Below are positions 28,286 to 36,437 of a DNA stretch of 43,528 bases, piece by piece. Position numbers and translations under genes: made by a program. Location: NCBI GenBank assembly GCA_023386635.1, contig JAEWJH010000095.1, forward strand, positions 1-43,528, given 5' to 3'. The notes beneath the pieces are model-generated. The model was not told the DNA's origin. It searched no databases and worked only from the letters and a program-made list of their open reading frames with translations. The stretch's first letter is position 1. Every line of letters starts with the position of its first letter. Source of the DNA: Pseudomonadota bacterium. Lineage in GTDB: Bacteria; Pseudomonadota; Alphaproteobacteria; Rhizobiales; Xanthobacteraceae.

Positions 28286-28465
28286 ATGGATCAGCAGACA
28301 AAAACGCCGGAAAAGCCGCGCGATAAGGCTGAGAAGGAACGCGAGCGGATCAAGAAGCACGAGGACGAAGTCACCCAGCAGTCGGATGACAGTTTCCCGG
28401 CCTCCGATCCGCCGAGCTTCACGCCGGTGAAAGGCCCGACCGGCGAGAACGATACGAACAAGTAG
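28286..28465 (+). CDS. 59-residue highly charged protein with SFPASDPPSF C-terminus
   Basis: The short ORF has an N-terminus rich in Lys, Glu and Arg, probably helical (EKPRDKAEKERERIKKHEDE). It ends with the module SDDSFPASDPPSFTPVKG and a polar tail. The module repeats that of the preceding histone-like protein with two or three substitutions. AGGAGCC lies about eight bases before the ATG at 28286. It lies 76 bases after the preceding gene and may be co-transcribed with it. A strong bidirectional terminator follows at 28484. Function is unknown. Confidence 0.7.
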   Translation: MDQQTKTPEKPRDKAEKERERIKKHEDEVTQQSDDSFPASDPPSFTPVKGPTGENDTNK

Positions 28466-28483
28466 GACGTATGGCGTTTCGAC

Positions 28484-28520
28484 AAATGAAGCCCGCGCTG
28501 GCTGCGCGGGCTTCATTTTT
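28484..28520. terminator. Bidirectional intrinsic terminator
   Basis: A stem of 12 to 15 bp (TGAAGCCCGCGC at 28487-28498 pairing with 28504-28515, extended by AAA/TTT) with a five-base loop is followed on the plus strand by TTTTTATC. It lies between the convergent ends of the small charged gene (28465) and livM (28552). The A-run before the stem gives a shorter U-run for the minus strand. Confidence 0.85.
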
Positions 28521-28551
28521 ATCTGTTGCTTTATCTGTTACGGCTTGCGCA

Positions 28552-29610
28552 TCAGTTCTTTGGCGCATGAGCTTTCCCGGAAGCGGCGTCATATTTTTCG
28601 GTGTCGTGCGCGAGCCGCCGTTCCAGCGGGAACGCCTGCCAGCCGAACCGGTCGGCGACAAAGCCCCACAGGCCCCTGGGCGCGAACAGCATCACCACGA
28701 TGGCGACCGCGCCGAGCATGAGCAGGTAGAGACTGCCGAGATCGGCCAGCGTCTCGCGCAGCAGGAAGAACACCACGGTGCCGATCAGCGGCCCTTCGAC
28801 CCGACCGATGCCGCCGATCACGGTGATGAAGATCACGAACGCGGTCCAGTCATTGACGCTGAACGCCGTGTCCGGCGAGATGCGGAGCTTGGTGAGAAAA
28901 ATCAGCGCGCCGGTCATGGCCGTGCCGGCCGCGGTGGCGACATAGACCAGATATTTGATTCGCGTGACGCTGATGCCGTTCGAGCGCGCCGCGGTTTCGT
29001 TGTCGCGGATCGCGGTGAGCGCCAGCCCGTAGCGCGAGCGAAGGAGCCAGACAATGCCGCCGACCACCAGCACCGCGAGGCCGAGCGCCAGCCAGTAGAT
29101 GATGTATTCGCGCATGGCGCGCGTGCCTGCGATGCCGGTGATGACGCCGGCCGGCAGGCTGACGCCCGAGCCGCCGCCGAGCGCACCGATCTGCGCGGCG
29201 ACAAGCCGGAAGATCTCCGCCACGACCCATGTGCCGATGGCGAAATAATGCCCGCGCAGCCGGAACATCAGCGCCGCCACCGGCACCGCCAGCAACGCCG
29301 CGAGCGCGCCGGCGACGATGATCGCCGCGACCGGCGGCACGCCGAACAGGATCGCCGCGGCGAACAGCACATAGCCGCCGAAGCCGACAAAAGCTTGCTG
29401 TCCGACGGAGACGAGACCCGCATAGCCCGCCAGCAGATTCCACAGGCTCGCCAGCGCGACGAAGGCGAAGATTTCGCCGAGGAGCCGCAGCGACGCGCGG
29501 TCGGCCCACAGCGGCGCGGCGGCGAGCGCGACCACCAGCAGCGCCAGCACGGTCATGCCGATGCGGCTCGCGCGCGTCGCATGTTCGACACGGATCGCGG
29601 CGTCGCTCAT
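28552..29610 (-). CDS. livM: Branched-chain-type ABC transporter permease LivM
   Basis: This is a 352-residue inner-membrane permease with about nine to ten hydrophobic helices and the LivM signature region (GLALTAIRDNETAARSNGI and GGIGRVEGPLIGTVV). A 30-residue hydrophilic C-terminus follows. The start at 29610 overlaps the livH stop by one base; the open frame upstream to 29760 is within livH and is not used. It is the last gene of the minus-strand transporter and catabolic operon. Neighbours suggest an aromatic or hydroxy acid rather than an amino acid as substrate. Confidence 0.9.
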   Translation of the reverse strand: MSDAAIRVEHATRASRIGMTVLALLVVALAAAPLWADRASLRLLGEIFAFVALASLWNLLAGYAGLVSVGQQAFVGFGGYVLFAAAILFGVPPVAAIIVAGALAALLAVPVAALMFRLRGHYFAIGTWVVAEIFRLVAAQIGALGGGSGVSLPAGVITGIAGTRAMREYIIYWLALGLAVLVVGGIVWLLRSRYGLALTAIRDNETAARSNGISVTRIKYLVYVATAAGTAMTGALIFLTKLRISPDTAFSVNDWTAFVIFITVIGGIGRVEGPLIGTVVFFLLRETLADLGSLYLLMLGAVAIVVMLFAPRGLWGFVADRFGWQAFPLERRLAHDTEKYDAASGKAHAPKN

Positions 29611-30473
29611 CACTGCACCTTCGGAAACAGGCCCTGCGGCCGTAAAGCGAGAATGACGATGAAGACGAGATGTCCGGCCAGCACCTGCCAGCCGGGATCG
29701 ATCTGCGCGCCGATCGCCTGCGCCACGCCGAGGATGATGCCGCCGGCGAGCGTGCCCCACAGGCTGCCGAGGCCGCCGATGATCACCGCCTCGAATCCGT
29801 AAATCAGCCGCGCCGGGCCGATCGCCGGATCGAAATTGGCGCGCACGGCGAGGAACACGCCGGCGACGGCGACCACCGCGAGCGACAGCGCCATCGCCAG
29901 CGCGAAGACGTGCCGCGTATCGAGGCCCATCAGTTGCGCGACCGCCGGATCATCCGAGGTGGCGCGGAACGCGCGGCCGAACGCGGTGCGGTAGAACAGC
30001 AGTTGCAGCCCGCCGATGATCGCGACCGTCACGGCGAATTGCAGCAGCGGCAGGAGGCCGATCCAGACGCCGGGCAGGGCCTGGAACGCCTGCACCTCGA
30101 TGGCGCCGGCGGTCAGTTTGCGGCTGTCGGCGGTGAACCATTCCAGCAATCCGTTCTGGATAATCACCGACAGGCCGAAGGTGACGAGCAGCGGCGGCAG
30201 CAGATCGTCGCCGAGGGTGCGGTTGAGAATGAGCCGTTGCAGCGCGTAGCCGATCACCGCCATCGCCGGCACGACGACGATCAGCGACGTCAGCGGATCG
30301 AGGCCGAGTGTCGTCACCACCACCAGCGCCAAGTATGAGGCGAGCACGATCAGGTCGCCATGCGCGATGTTGACGAGCCGCATCACGCCGAAGATCAGAG
30401 AGAGACCGGCGGCGAACAGCGCGTAAAGCCCGCCGATCAGCACGCCCTGCACGATGGCGTTGACCCATTGCAT
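29610..30473 (-). CDS. livH: Branched-chain-type ABC transporter permease LivH
   Basis: This is a 287-residue permease with about eight transmembrane helices. The N-terminus (VQGVLIGGLYALFAAGLSLI) and the NIAHGDLIVLASYLAL segment are characteristic of LivH. The cytoplasmic EAA-like loop is RATSDDPAVAQLMGLDTRHV, and GGLGSLWGTLAGGIILG lies near the C-terminus. It starts four bases after the livF stop and overlaps livM by one base, so it is an integral part of the operon. Confidence 0.92.
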   Translation of the reverse strand: MQWVNAIVQGVLIGGLYALFAAGLSLIFGVMRLVNIAHGDLIVLASYLALVVVTTLGLDPLTSLIVVVPAMAVIGYALQRLILNRTLGDDLLPPLLVTFGLSVIIQNGLLEWFTADSRKLTAGAIEVQAFQALPGVWIGLLPLLQFAVTVAIIGGLQLLFYRTAFGRAFRATSDDPAVAQLMGLDTRHVFALAMALSLAVVAVAGVFLAVRANFDPAIGPARLIYGFEAVIIGGLGSLWGTLAGGIILGVAQAIGAQIDPGWQVLAGHLVFIVILALRPQGLFPKVQ

Positions 30474-30477
30474 CGCG

Positions 30478-31182
30478 TCACACTCCGAAATAGGCGGCCG
30501 ACACCGCCTCGCGGGTGAGGGATTTGGCCTCGCCTTCGAGCGCGACGCGGCCTTCCTGCAGGCAGTAGACGCGGCGCGCGGCGCTCAATGCCTGAACGAT
30601 GTCCTGCTCGACGATGACGAGCGAGAGGCCCTCGCTGGTGATGGCCGGAAGCCGTTCGTAGATCTCCTTCACGACGATCGGCGCGAGGCCGAGGCTGATC
30701 TCGTCGCACAGCAGCAGTTGCGGGTTGGACATCAGCGCGCGGGCGATGGCGACCATCTGCTGCTGTCCGCCGGAGAGAGACATCGACGGCTGCCGCCGCC
30801 GCTCTTCGAGAATGGGGAACAGGTCGAACACCCGCCGCAGCGACCATGGCCCCGGCCGTCCGGCCTGCGCGCCGATGAGCAGGTTCTCTTCCACGCTGAG
30901 CGAGGGAAACAGCCGCCGGCCTTCCGGCACCAGCGCGACGCCGCGTCGGACCATGGCGAAGGCGGGGAGCGTGCCGACCGTCTCGCCGGCGAAACGCAGC
31001 GTGCCGGCGCGCGGATGCAGTTGCCCGGCGAAGGTCTTGAGCAGTGTGCTCTTGCCGGCGCCGTTGGCGCCGATCACGGCCACCACGTCGCCCGCCGCGA
31101 CGGAGAGCGACACGCCGAACAGCGCCTGGAAGTCGCCGTAGAACACATCGAGCGCGTCGGCTTGCAGCAGCGCGTCAGGCAT
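30478..31182 (-). CDS. livF: ABC transporter ATP-binding protein LivF
   Basis: This is a 234-residue ATPase. Walker A is GANGAGKSTLL, the LivF-type insertion LVPEGRRLFPSLSVEENLLIG is present, the ABC signature is SLSGGQQQM, and Walker B is LLLCDEISLGLAP (with Ile-Ser replacing the usual Pro-Ser). It starts at 31182, eight bases inside the end of livG, indicating coupled translation, and pairs with LivG on the LivHM permeases. Confidence 0.93.
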   Translation of the reverse strand: MPDALLQADALDVFYGDFQALFGVSLSVAAGDVVAVIGANGAGKSTLLKTFAGQLHPRAGTLRFAGETVGTLPAFAMVRRGVALVPEGRRLFPSLSVEENLLIGAQAGRPGPWSLRRVFDLFPILEERRRQPSMSLSGGQQQMVAIARALMSNPQLLLCDEISLGLAPIVVKEIYERLPAITSEGLSLVIVEQDIVQALSAARRVYCLQEGRVALEGEAKSLTREAVSAAYFGV

Positions 31183-31903
31183 CGGCGGGAATCCCCATAT
31201 AGATTTCCTGCACCGGTGCGCTCTTGATCACGCTCTGCGGCTCGCCCTGCGCGATGAAGCGGCCGCCGTGCAGCACCACCAGCCGGTCTACCACCGAAAC
31301 CAGCGCATGGACGATGTGCTCGATCCAGATCACCGAGACGCCGTCGGCGCGGATATTTTTGATGAGCGCAACCAGCGCCGTGCATTCGTGTTCGGTGAGC
31401 CCGCCGGCCACCTCGTCGAGCAGCAGCACGCGCGGCTTCGTCGCGAGCGCGCGGGCGAGTTCGAGCCGCTTGCGGTCGAGCAGCGTCAGCGCGCCGGCCG
31501 GGCGGTTGGCTTTCGGCGCGAGGCCGCAGCGCTCGAGGATCTGCGCGCAGGGCGCGTAGACGTCGCGTTCGCGCGCGCCGGTGCCGAAGGCGGCGGCGAC
31601 CACGACATTCTCGAACACGGTCATGCCGCCGAACGGCTGCGGAATCTGGAACGAGCGCGCGAGGCCGAGCCGGCAGCGTCGCTCCGGCGGCAGCGTGGTA
31701 ATGTCCGCGCCGTCGAACAGGACGCGGCCGCTGTCGGGCGCGAGCGTGCCGGTCGCCATGCCGAACAGCGAGGTCTTGCCGGCGCCGTTCGGACCGATGA
31801 CGCCGAGCGCTTCGCCCTCTGCCAGCGCGAGATCGATCCGGTCGGCGACGACGACAGCGCCGAAGCGTTTGGAGATCTGTTCGAGGGCAAGGAGGGCGGG
31901 CAT
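31175..31903 (-). CDS. livG: ABC transporter ATP-binding protein LivG
   Basis: This is a 242-residue ATPase. Walker A is GPNGAGKTSLF and Q-loop region ARSFQIPQPFGGMTV is as in LivG. The signature position reads TLLDRKRLELARAL (LTLLDRKRLE, where classical LivG has LSYGQQRRLE), and Walker B is RVLLLDEVAGGL. The signature differs from the usual LSGGQ, but LivG of aromatic-acid transporters often varies there. The start at 31903 follows GAGAGAGTC. It is separated from the binding-protein gene by a REP-like element. Confidence 0.9.
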   Translation of the reverse strand: MPALLALEQISKRFGAVVVADRIDLALAEGEALGVIGPNGAGKTSLFGMATGTLAPDSGRVLFDGADITTLPPERRCRLGLARSFQIPQPFGGMTVFENVVVAAAFGTGARERDVYAPCAQILERCGLAPKANRPAGALTLLDRKRLELARALATKPRVLLLDEVAGGLTEHECTALVALIKNIRADGVSVIWIEHIVHALVSVVDRLVVLHGGRFIAQGEPQSVIKSAPVQEIYMGIPADA

Positions 31904-31914
31904 GACTCTCTCCC

Positions 31915-32003
31915 CGTCATGCCCGGCCTTGTGCCGGGCATCCCGCTTAGGAAGGCGTTGTGCTCACCTAAGCGAGATGGCCGGGACAAGCCCGGCCATG
32001 ACG
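31915..32003. repeat. REP-like double palindrome, intra-operonic
   Basis: This is an 89-bp element of two inverted repeats: GCCCGGCCTTGTGCCGGGC near the left end and GGCCGGGACAAGCCCGGCC near the right. They flank a core containing CGCTTAGG and GCGTTGTGCTC. The ends read CGTCAT and ATGACG. A copy of the same length lies at 35061-35149 with the same core words. It sits between the binding-protein gene and livG, where it could stabilise or attenuate the operon transcript. Confidence 0.8.
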
Positions 32004-32013
32004 GCATGTGATG

Positions 32014-33288
32014 TTACGCCAAAGGTTTCAACGTCCCGCCGACCGGAATCTGCGGCGCCGGCTTGTTGGTGGTGACGACGAGATCGAGCTTGCCGTCCTG
32101 CTTCTGCCATTGCCCGGCGACCAGCGGCGTCTTGGTGACGTTCTTCACCGGCTGGCCGCTCCACTGCACCGGGCCGACGATCGATTGATAATTCGTCGCG
32201 GCAATCGCGTCGCGGATCGAGGCCGGGTCGTCGAGCTTCTTGGTGCGTTTGAGCACGTCGATCGCCACTTCGAACAGCGCATGCTTGAAGCCGATCGGCT
32301 GCGTCCACGGCCGGCTGGTCGCGGCGGTGTAGGCATCGGTCAACTGCTTCGGCGTCTGCCCGGTGAGGCCGGACTTGAACGGATGCGTCGGCGTCCACCA
32401 GATTTCGCTGGTCAGGCCTTCGCCGCGATCGCCGAGCGCCGCGACGGCAGAGGGGAACAGCAGCGCCTTGGCCACGGTGACGATCTTTGGCTTGAAACCC
32501 TGCTGCGCCGCTTGCGACCAGAACGTGGCGAAATCCGGCGGGATGAACACGCCGGTGACGATCTCCACATTTGCCGCCTTGAACGCGGAGATCTGCGCGG
32601 TGAAGTCGTTCGACAGCGGCTGATAGAGGCCGGGATTGATCAGCTTGTAATTGGCCTTGGCGAGCGCCGGCGGGAAGCCCATCTGCGGATTGGCGAAGGC
32701 ATTGCCGTCGGCATCGTTGGAGAACATGCCGCCGACCACCTTATTGGTCGGCATCTGGTCCCACAGCGCGGTGAAGGCGGCGAGCAGGTCTTCCGCGCCC
32801 CAGAAGAAATGATAGGTCCAGTTGAAGCCCTTCTTCGGGTCGCCTTTGCGGCCGAAGAAATAAGCCTGCCACGGGCAGTCGGTGGTGATGCAGGGCACCT
32901 CGTTGACCTCCGCCTGATCCGCCACCGGATTGGTGGTGTCCGGCGTCGAGGCGGCGACGATCAGATCGACTTTGTCGCGCAGAATCAGTTCGGAGGCGAC
33001 CTCCGACGCGCGCGCGGTGTTCGACTGGCTATCCTTGGAGATGATCTCGACCTTGTAGGTCTTGCCGCCGTTCTGGATGCCGTTCGCGAGCAGCTTGTTG
33101 ATCTGCTCGAGGATGAACGGATCGGCCTCGCCGAACGCTGCGAGCGGGCCGGTGCGTGGCGACACATGACCGATCTTGATGGTCTTGCTCTGCGCATGCG
33201 CGGGAATGACACGCAGGACCGCCGGCGCCGCGATCAGGCTCGCGCCGCCTTGCAAGGCGGTGCGGCGGGAAATGGTCTTGTCACTCAT
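32014..33288 (-). CDS. ABC transporter substrate-binding protein, Tat-exported, Peripla_BP_6 type
   Basis: This is a 424-residue periplasmic binding protein. The N-terminus carries a twin-arginine signal (SRRTALQGGASLIAAPAVLR) ending at AHAQ. The mature protein begins KTIKIGHVSPRTGPLAAFGE, the usual first strand and binding loop of Leu/Ile/Val-type receptors. The ligand-binding serine-threonine pair seen in amino-acid binders is not obvious. Aromatic residues near the cleft (for example CPWQAYFFG, NWTYHFFWG) suggest a bulky ligand, but this is inference. The ATG at 33288 has GGGAGG five bases upstream. Confidence 0.9.
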   Translation of the reverse strand: MSDKTISRRTALQGGASLIAAPAVLRVIPAHAQSKTIKIGHVSPRTGPLAAFGEADPFILEQINKLLANGIQNGGKTYKVEIISKDSQSNTARASEVASELILRDKVDLIVAASTPDTTNPVADQAEVNEVPCITTDCPWQAYFFGRKGDPKKGFNWTYHFFWGAEDLLAAFTALWDQMPTNKVVGGMFSNDADGNAFANPQMGFPPALAKANYKLINPGLYQPLSNDFTAQISAFKAANVEIVTGVFIPPDFATFWSQAAQQGFKPKIVTVAKALLFPSAVAALGDRGEGLTSEIWWTPTHPFKSGLTGQTPKQLTDAYTAATSRPWTQPIGFKHALFEVAIDVLKRTKKLDDPASIRDAIAATNYQSIVGPVQWSGQPVKNVTKTPLVAGQWQKQDGKLDLVVTTNKPAPQIPVGGTLKPLA

Positions 33289-33311
33289 GTCGTCCTCCCG
33301 GGTTGAGCGCG

Positions 33312-34217
33312 TCAGTCGAGACTGCGCGCGTTCTTAAGATGCTGCACGACTCGCTGGCGCAGCGCCTGTTGCTGTTCCGGCGTCCAGCTGCGGAAGCCTT
33401 CGCCGCTTTTGAATCCGAGCTTGCCGTCGCTGACGAGCTTTTCAAGATAGGGTGACGCCGCAGGCCGGCTGTCGATCGCCGGCAGCACCGTCTTGTGGAT
33501 CGCCAGCGTCAGATCGGTGCCGACGAGGTCGGCATTCTCCAAGGGGCCGAGCACGGCGAGCCGCCGTCCGAACGAAGCTTTCACCACCGCATCGACGGTC
33601 TGCGCGTCGCAGATGCCGTTCTCCACAAGCGCGATCGCCTCGCGCCACAGCGCGTGTTGCAGGCGGTTGCCGATGAATCCCGGCACGTCCTTCTTCACGT
33701 GCGCCGGCGTCTTGCCGGCGTCGCGGTGCAGCGCCATGGTCCACGCCACCACGTCCGGCGATGTCCATTCGGTCTCGATCACCTCGACCAGCGGCACCAG
33801 GAACGGCGGATTCCAGAAATGCGTGCCGAGCGCGCGCTCGCGCTTGTTCAGGCCCTGCATGATCGCGGTGATCGGGATCACCGAGGTGTTGCTGGCGAGG
33901 ATCGTGTCCGGCCGTACATGCTTCTCGATCTCGGCGAATAGCGATTGCTTGAGATCGAGGTCTTCCAGCACCGCCTCGACCACATAGTCGGCGTCGCGCA
34001 CCGCGTCGGCGAGATCGGCGATCGGCGTGATGCGCTCGAGCGCCGCTTCATCCTCGCCAAGGTCTTTCAGATTGGCGAGGACGCGATCCTTGGCGGCATC
34101 GAGCGCCGGCTTGAATGTGTCGGTGATGGTGACGGCGTGACCGGCGAGCGCGAACACCTGGGCGATGCCGTGGCCCATCAGGCCGGCGCCGACGACGGCG
34201 ATGCGGGGTTTGCTCAT
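33312..34217 (-). CDS. 3-hydroxyacyl-CoA dehydrogenase family protein
   Basis: This is a 301-residue NAD-dependent dehydrogenase. The Rossmann motif is VVGAGLMGHGIAQVFA. ILASNTSVIPIT and the catalytic His region GTHFWNPPFLVPLVEVI match 3-hydroxybutyryl-CoA dehydrogenases. KKDVPGFIGNRLQHALWREA leads into the C-terminal dimer domain. The start at 34217 leaves one base after the dehydrogenase stop at 34219, with GGGG close by; the frame is open to 34280 inside the upstream gene. With the SDR next door it probably oxidises a hydroxylated intermediate of the compound imported by the LIV-type transporter; L-gulonate or hydroxyacid substrates are alternatives. Confidence 0.87.
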   Translation of the reverse strand: MSKPRIAVVGAGLMGHGIAQVFALAGHAVTITDTFKPALDAAKDRVLANLKDLGEDEAALERITPIADLADAVRDADYVVEAVLEDLDLKQSLFAEIEKHVRPDTILASNTSVIPITAIMQGLNKRERALGTHFWNPPFLVPLVEVIETEWTSPDVVAWTMALHRDAGKTPAHVKKDVPGFIGNRLQHALWREAIALVENGICDAQTVDAVVKASFGRRLAVLGPLENADLVGTDLTLAIHKTVLPAIDSRPAASPYLEKLVSDGKLGFKSGEGFRSWTPEQQQALRQRVVQHLKNARSLD

Positions 34218-34218
34218 G

Positions 34219-35037
34219 TCACCCCGCCGTGTAGCCGCCGTCCGCGTAGAGAATGTGGCCGGTGTAGAAATCCGACGCACGCGAGGCGAGAAACAGCAGC
34301 GGGCCGGCGAGGTCGGCCGGCTCGCCGAGGCGCGCTTTCGGCACGCGGGCGAGGAAGCCCTTGCGCACGTCGCGCGCTTTTTCGGTGTCCTCGTACATCC
34401 ATGCGGTCAGCGCGGAGCGGAACACGGTCGGCGCGATGGCGTTCACGGTGATGCCGGTGTCGCCCCATTCGCAGCCGAGCGCCTTGGTGATGCCGTCGAC
34501 GGCGGACTTCGATGCGCAATACGCGGTGTAGCCGGCGGGGTGGCCGAGCAGGCCGCGCGCCGACGACATCAGCACGATCTTGCCGCTGGTCTTGCCGTCC
34601 TTACCTTGCTTCAACATCTGCCGGCCGGCGGCGCGCGCCATCAGCCACGACTGCGTGACATTGGCGTCCATCACGTCGAGGAATCGTTCCGGCGCCATCT
34701 CCGTGATCTTCGCGACGTCGTTCTTGCCGGAGCCGACAACTAGGATGTCGACGCGGCCGAACGCCTTGACGGCGGCGTCGACGATCTTGTCGCAATTGGC
34801 TTCGGAGGAGGGGCGCAGCGCCACGATCTCGACCTTGCCGCCGCCGAGCGCGGCACATTCCGCCGCGACCTGTTTCAACTCGTCGGCCTTGCCGGCGGCG
34901 ATGACGACATTGGCGCCGGCGCCGGCCAGTACCTTCGCGGCGAGCGCCCCGAATGCGCCGGACGCGCCGGTGACGATGGCGGTCTGTCCCTTGATGTCGA
35001 ACAGCGACAGCGGGTTTTTCAGGAAGGCTTCGGACAT
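34219..35037 (-). CDS. Short-chain dehydrogenase/reductase
   Basis: This is a 272-residue classical SDR. The cofactor motif is TGASGAFGALAAKVL, the catalytic Ser is in VLMSSARG, the catalytic pair is YCASK, and the C-terminal GHILYADGGYTAG is typical. The sequence DFYTGHILYADGG is common in gluconate- or 3-oxoacyl-type SDRs. Translation ends one base before the next start, so both dehydrogenases are made together. The ATG at 35037 follows GGGAGAACGCC. A REP-like element separates it from the cupin gene upstream. Confidence 0.9.
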   Translation of the reverse strand: MSEAFLKNPLSLFDIKGQTAIVTGASGAFGALAAKVLAGAGANVVIAAGKADELKQVAAECAALGGGKVEIVALRPSSEANCDKIVDAAVKAFGRVDILVVGSGKNDVAKITEMAPERFLDVMDANVTQSWLMARAAGRQMLKQGKDGKTSGKIVLMSSARGLLGHPAGYTAYCASKSAVDGITKALGCEWGDTGITVNAIAPTVFRSALTAWMYEDTEKARDVRKGFLARVPKARLGEPADLAGPLLFLASRASDFYTGHILYADGGYTAG

Positions 35038-35060
35038 GGCGTTCTCCCAGCTTCTATTTT

Positions 35061-35149
35061 CGTCATGGCCGGGCTTGTCCCGGCCATCTCGCTTAGGCGT
35101 GCGTTGTGCTCGCCTGATCGGAATCGCCGGGACGAGCCCGGCGATGACG
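35061..35149. repeat. REP-like double palindrome, second copy
   Basis: This 89-bp element has arms GGCCGGGCTTGTCCCGGCC and CGCCGGGACGAGCCCGGCG and shares the core words CGCTTAGG and GCGTTGTGCTC with the copy at 31915. The ends read CGTCAT and ATGACG. It lies between the cupin gene and the SDR gene of the same operon. Confidence 0.8.
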
Positions 35150-35172
35150 GGTTAGTGCATTGCGCGTCGCTC

Positions 35173-35514
35173 TCATTTGGGCGGCGCAGCCACCGCCACC
35201 GCGATGGTGCAGACCTCGTGGCCGCGATTGATGATCTCGCGGCTTTCGTTCGGCGCGATGTAGCAGCTGTCACCTTGCCTGATGACCTGCTCCTTGCCAC
35301 CGGCGATGACAGTCAGTTCACCTGCCAGAACGTAATAGATCTTCTCCGGCGGCGAGGCGTCCGGCCCGGCGCCACCGCCCGGCAGGAAATGCGAGATGCC
35401 GAACACGAGCGCTTGCGATCCGCCCATCTCGGCGCCGAACACGCGAAACGATTTGTAGTCGCGGTGGTTCGGCGCGTCGTAAGGCTTCGCTTCCGAAAAT
35501 TTGCGGACGATCAT
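35173..35514 (-). CDS. Single-domain cupin protein
   Basis: This is a 113-residue beta-barrel protein. Cupin motif 1 is degenerate around SHFLPGGGAGPDASPPEKIYYVLAGEL, lacking the usual HxH (the Glu of motif 1 may be E58), and motif 2 is GDSCYIAPNESREIIN without its usual His. Metal binding is therefore uncertain; it could be a non-catalytic binding or isomerase-type cupin. The ATG at 35514 has GAGAGGA about seven bases upstream and follows the cyclase gene by 12 bases. The role in the pathway is unknown. Confidence 0.85.
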   Translation of the reverse strand: MIVRKFSEAKPYDAPNHRDYKSFRVFGAEMGGSQALVFGISHFLPGGGAGPDASPPEKIYYVLAGELTVIAGGKEQVIRQGDSCYIAPNESREIINRGHEVCTIAVAVAAPPK

Positions 35515-35526
35515 GGCTCTATCCTC

Positions 35527-36372
35527 TCAAGCGAACTTCTTGCCGCTCTCGATGCGGTACTTGCCGTCGGGGTCGATCATCGCGACGAGACGGATGATGC
35601 AGCCGTCGCCGCGGTCCCAGTTCCACGGGAAGAACGAGAAGGTGCAGCGCCGGCCGGTGACCTTGTCGAGATCGCCGCCGACATTCTCGATGCCGAGGAT
35701 GCCGTTCTTGAACAGGATGCGGTGCACCGGCTCCCATTCCGGGAAGTCGTCCTTCCAGTTGCGGCCGCCCGACCATTCGAAATATTCCTTTTCGAGATGC
35801 GGATGCAGCGGGCCGTTGCGCTGCGGGCCGATCGCAGTGGCGAGCGGATGGTCGTTGGCCTGGGTGTCGTGGCCGACCACCTTCACCTTCTTCTCGACGA
35901 ACCATTCGCCGGCGGACTTCACGAAGCCCGGCGCGCGGCAGAAATAATCCTCGCTGTCCTCGTATTTGTGGTGCCAGCCGGTGTTGACGATCACGACGTC
36001 GCGCGGCCGCACGATCTTGCCCGCTGCCTTTTCCAGGTCGTCATAAGTGATCGGTTCCCACTGCTTCTTCGGGATCGAGACGACGATGCCGGAGCCGAAA
36101 AAGTGCGGCAGCGGCACCTCGTCGATGAACGGCGTGCCCTCGACCACATGCGCCGGCGCGTCGATATGCGTGGTGTTGTGCATCGAGGTGGTGATGCGCT
36201 GCGACAGCACGCCCGACTTCGCCATGTAGTGGATGCGCTCGATCTTCACGTCCTCGAAGTAGGGCCAGTTCGGCGACTGGTAACCGAACCGGTGCGAGAG
36301 ATTGTAGAACTCGAGCCCCATGTCGTTCTTGAGGTTTTCCTCGAACATGATGCCGCGGATTTTCTTGGCCAT
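35527..36372 (-). CDS. Cyclase-family (kynurenine-formamidase-like) metal hydrolase
   Basis: This is a 281-residue member of the Cyclase family, metal-dependent hydrolases related to bacterial arylformamidase KynB. The hallmark HxGTHxDxPxH appears as HNTTHIDAPAH (residues about 65-75), a His-Asp-His metal site. GLEFYNLSHRFG is the usual start and VVIVNTGWHHKY the central strand. It is longer than KynB (about 210), like isatin-hydrolase-type and other ring- or amide-opening members. It is the first gene after iclR in the minus-strand operon, so it probably acts on the cluster's substrate. Confidence 0.87.
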   Translation of the reverse strand: MAKKIRGIMFEENLKNDMGLEFYNLSHRFGYQSPNWPYFEDVKIERIHYMAKSGVLSQRITTSMHNTTHIDAPAHVVEGTPFIDEVPLPHFFGSGIVVSIPKKQWEPITYDDLEKAAGKIVRPRDVVIVNTGWHHKYEDSEDYFCRAPGFVKSAGEWFVEKKVKVVGHDTQANDHPLATAIGPQRNGPLHPHLEKEYFEWSGGRNWKDDFPEWEPVHRILFKNGILGIENVGGDLDKVTGRRCTFSFFPWNWDRGDGCIIRLVAMIDPDGKYRIESGKKFA

Positions 36373-36437
36373 GCGGTGTACTCCCTTGAATGATGATGAA
36401 TGCGGACGCCGCGCGCGGCGGCGTGCTTTGCCGCCGG

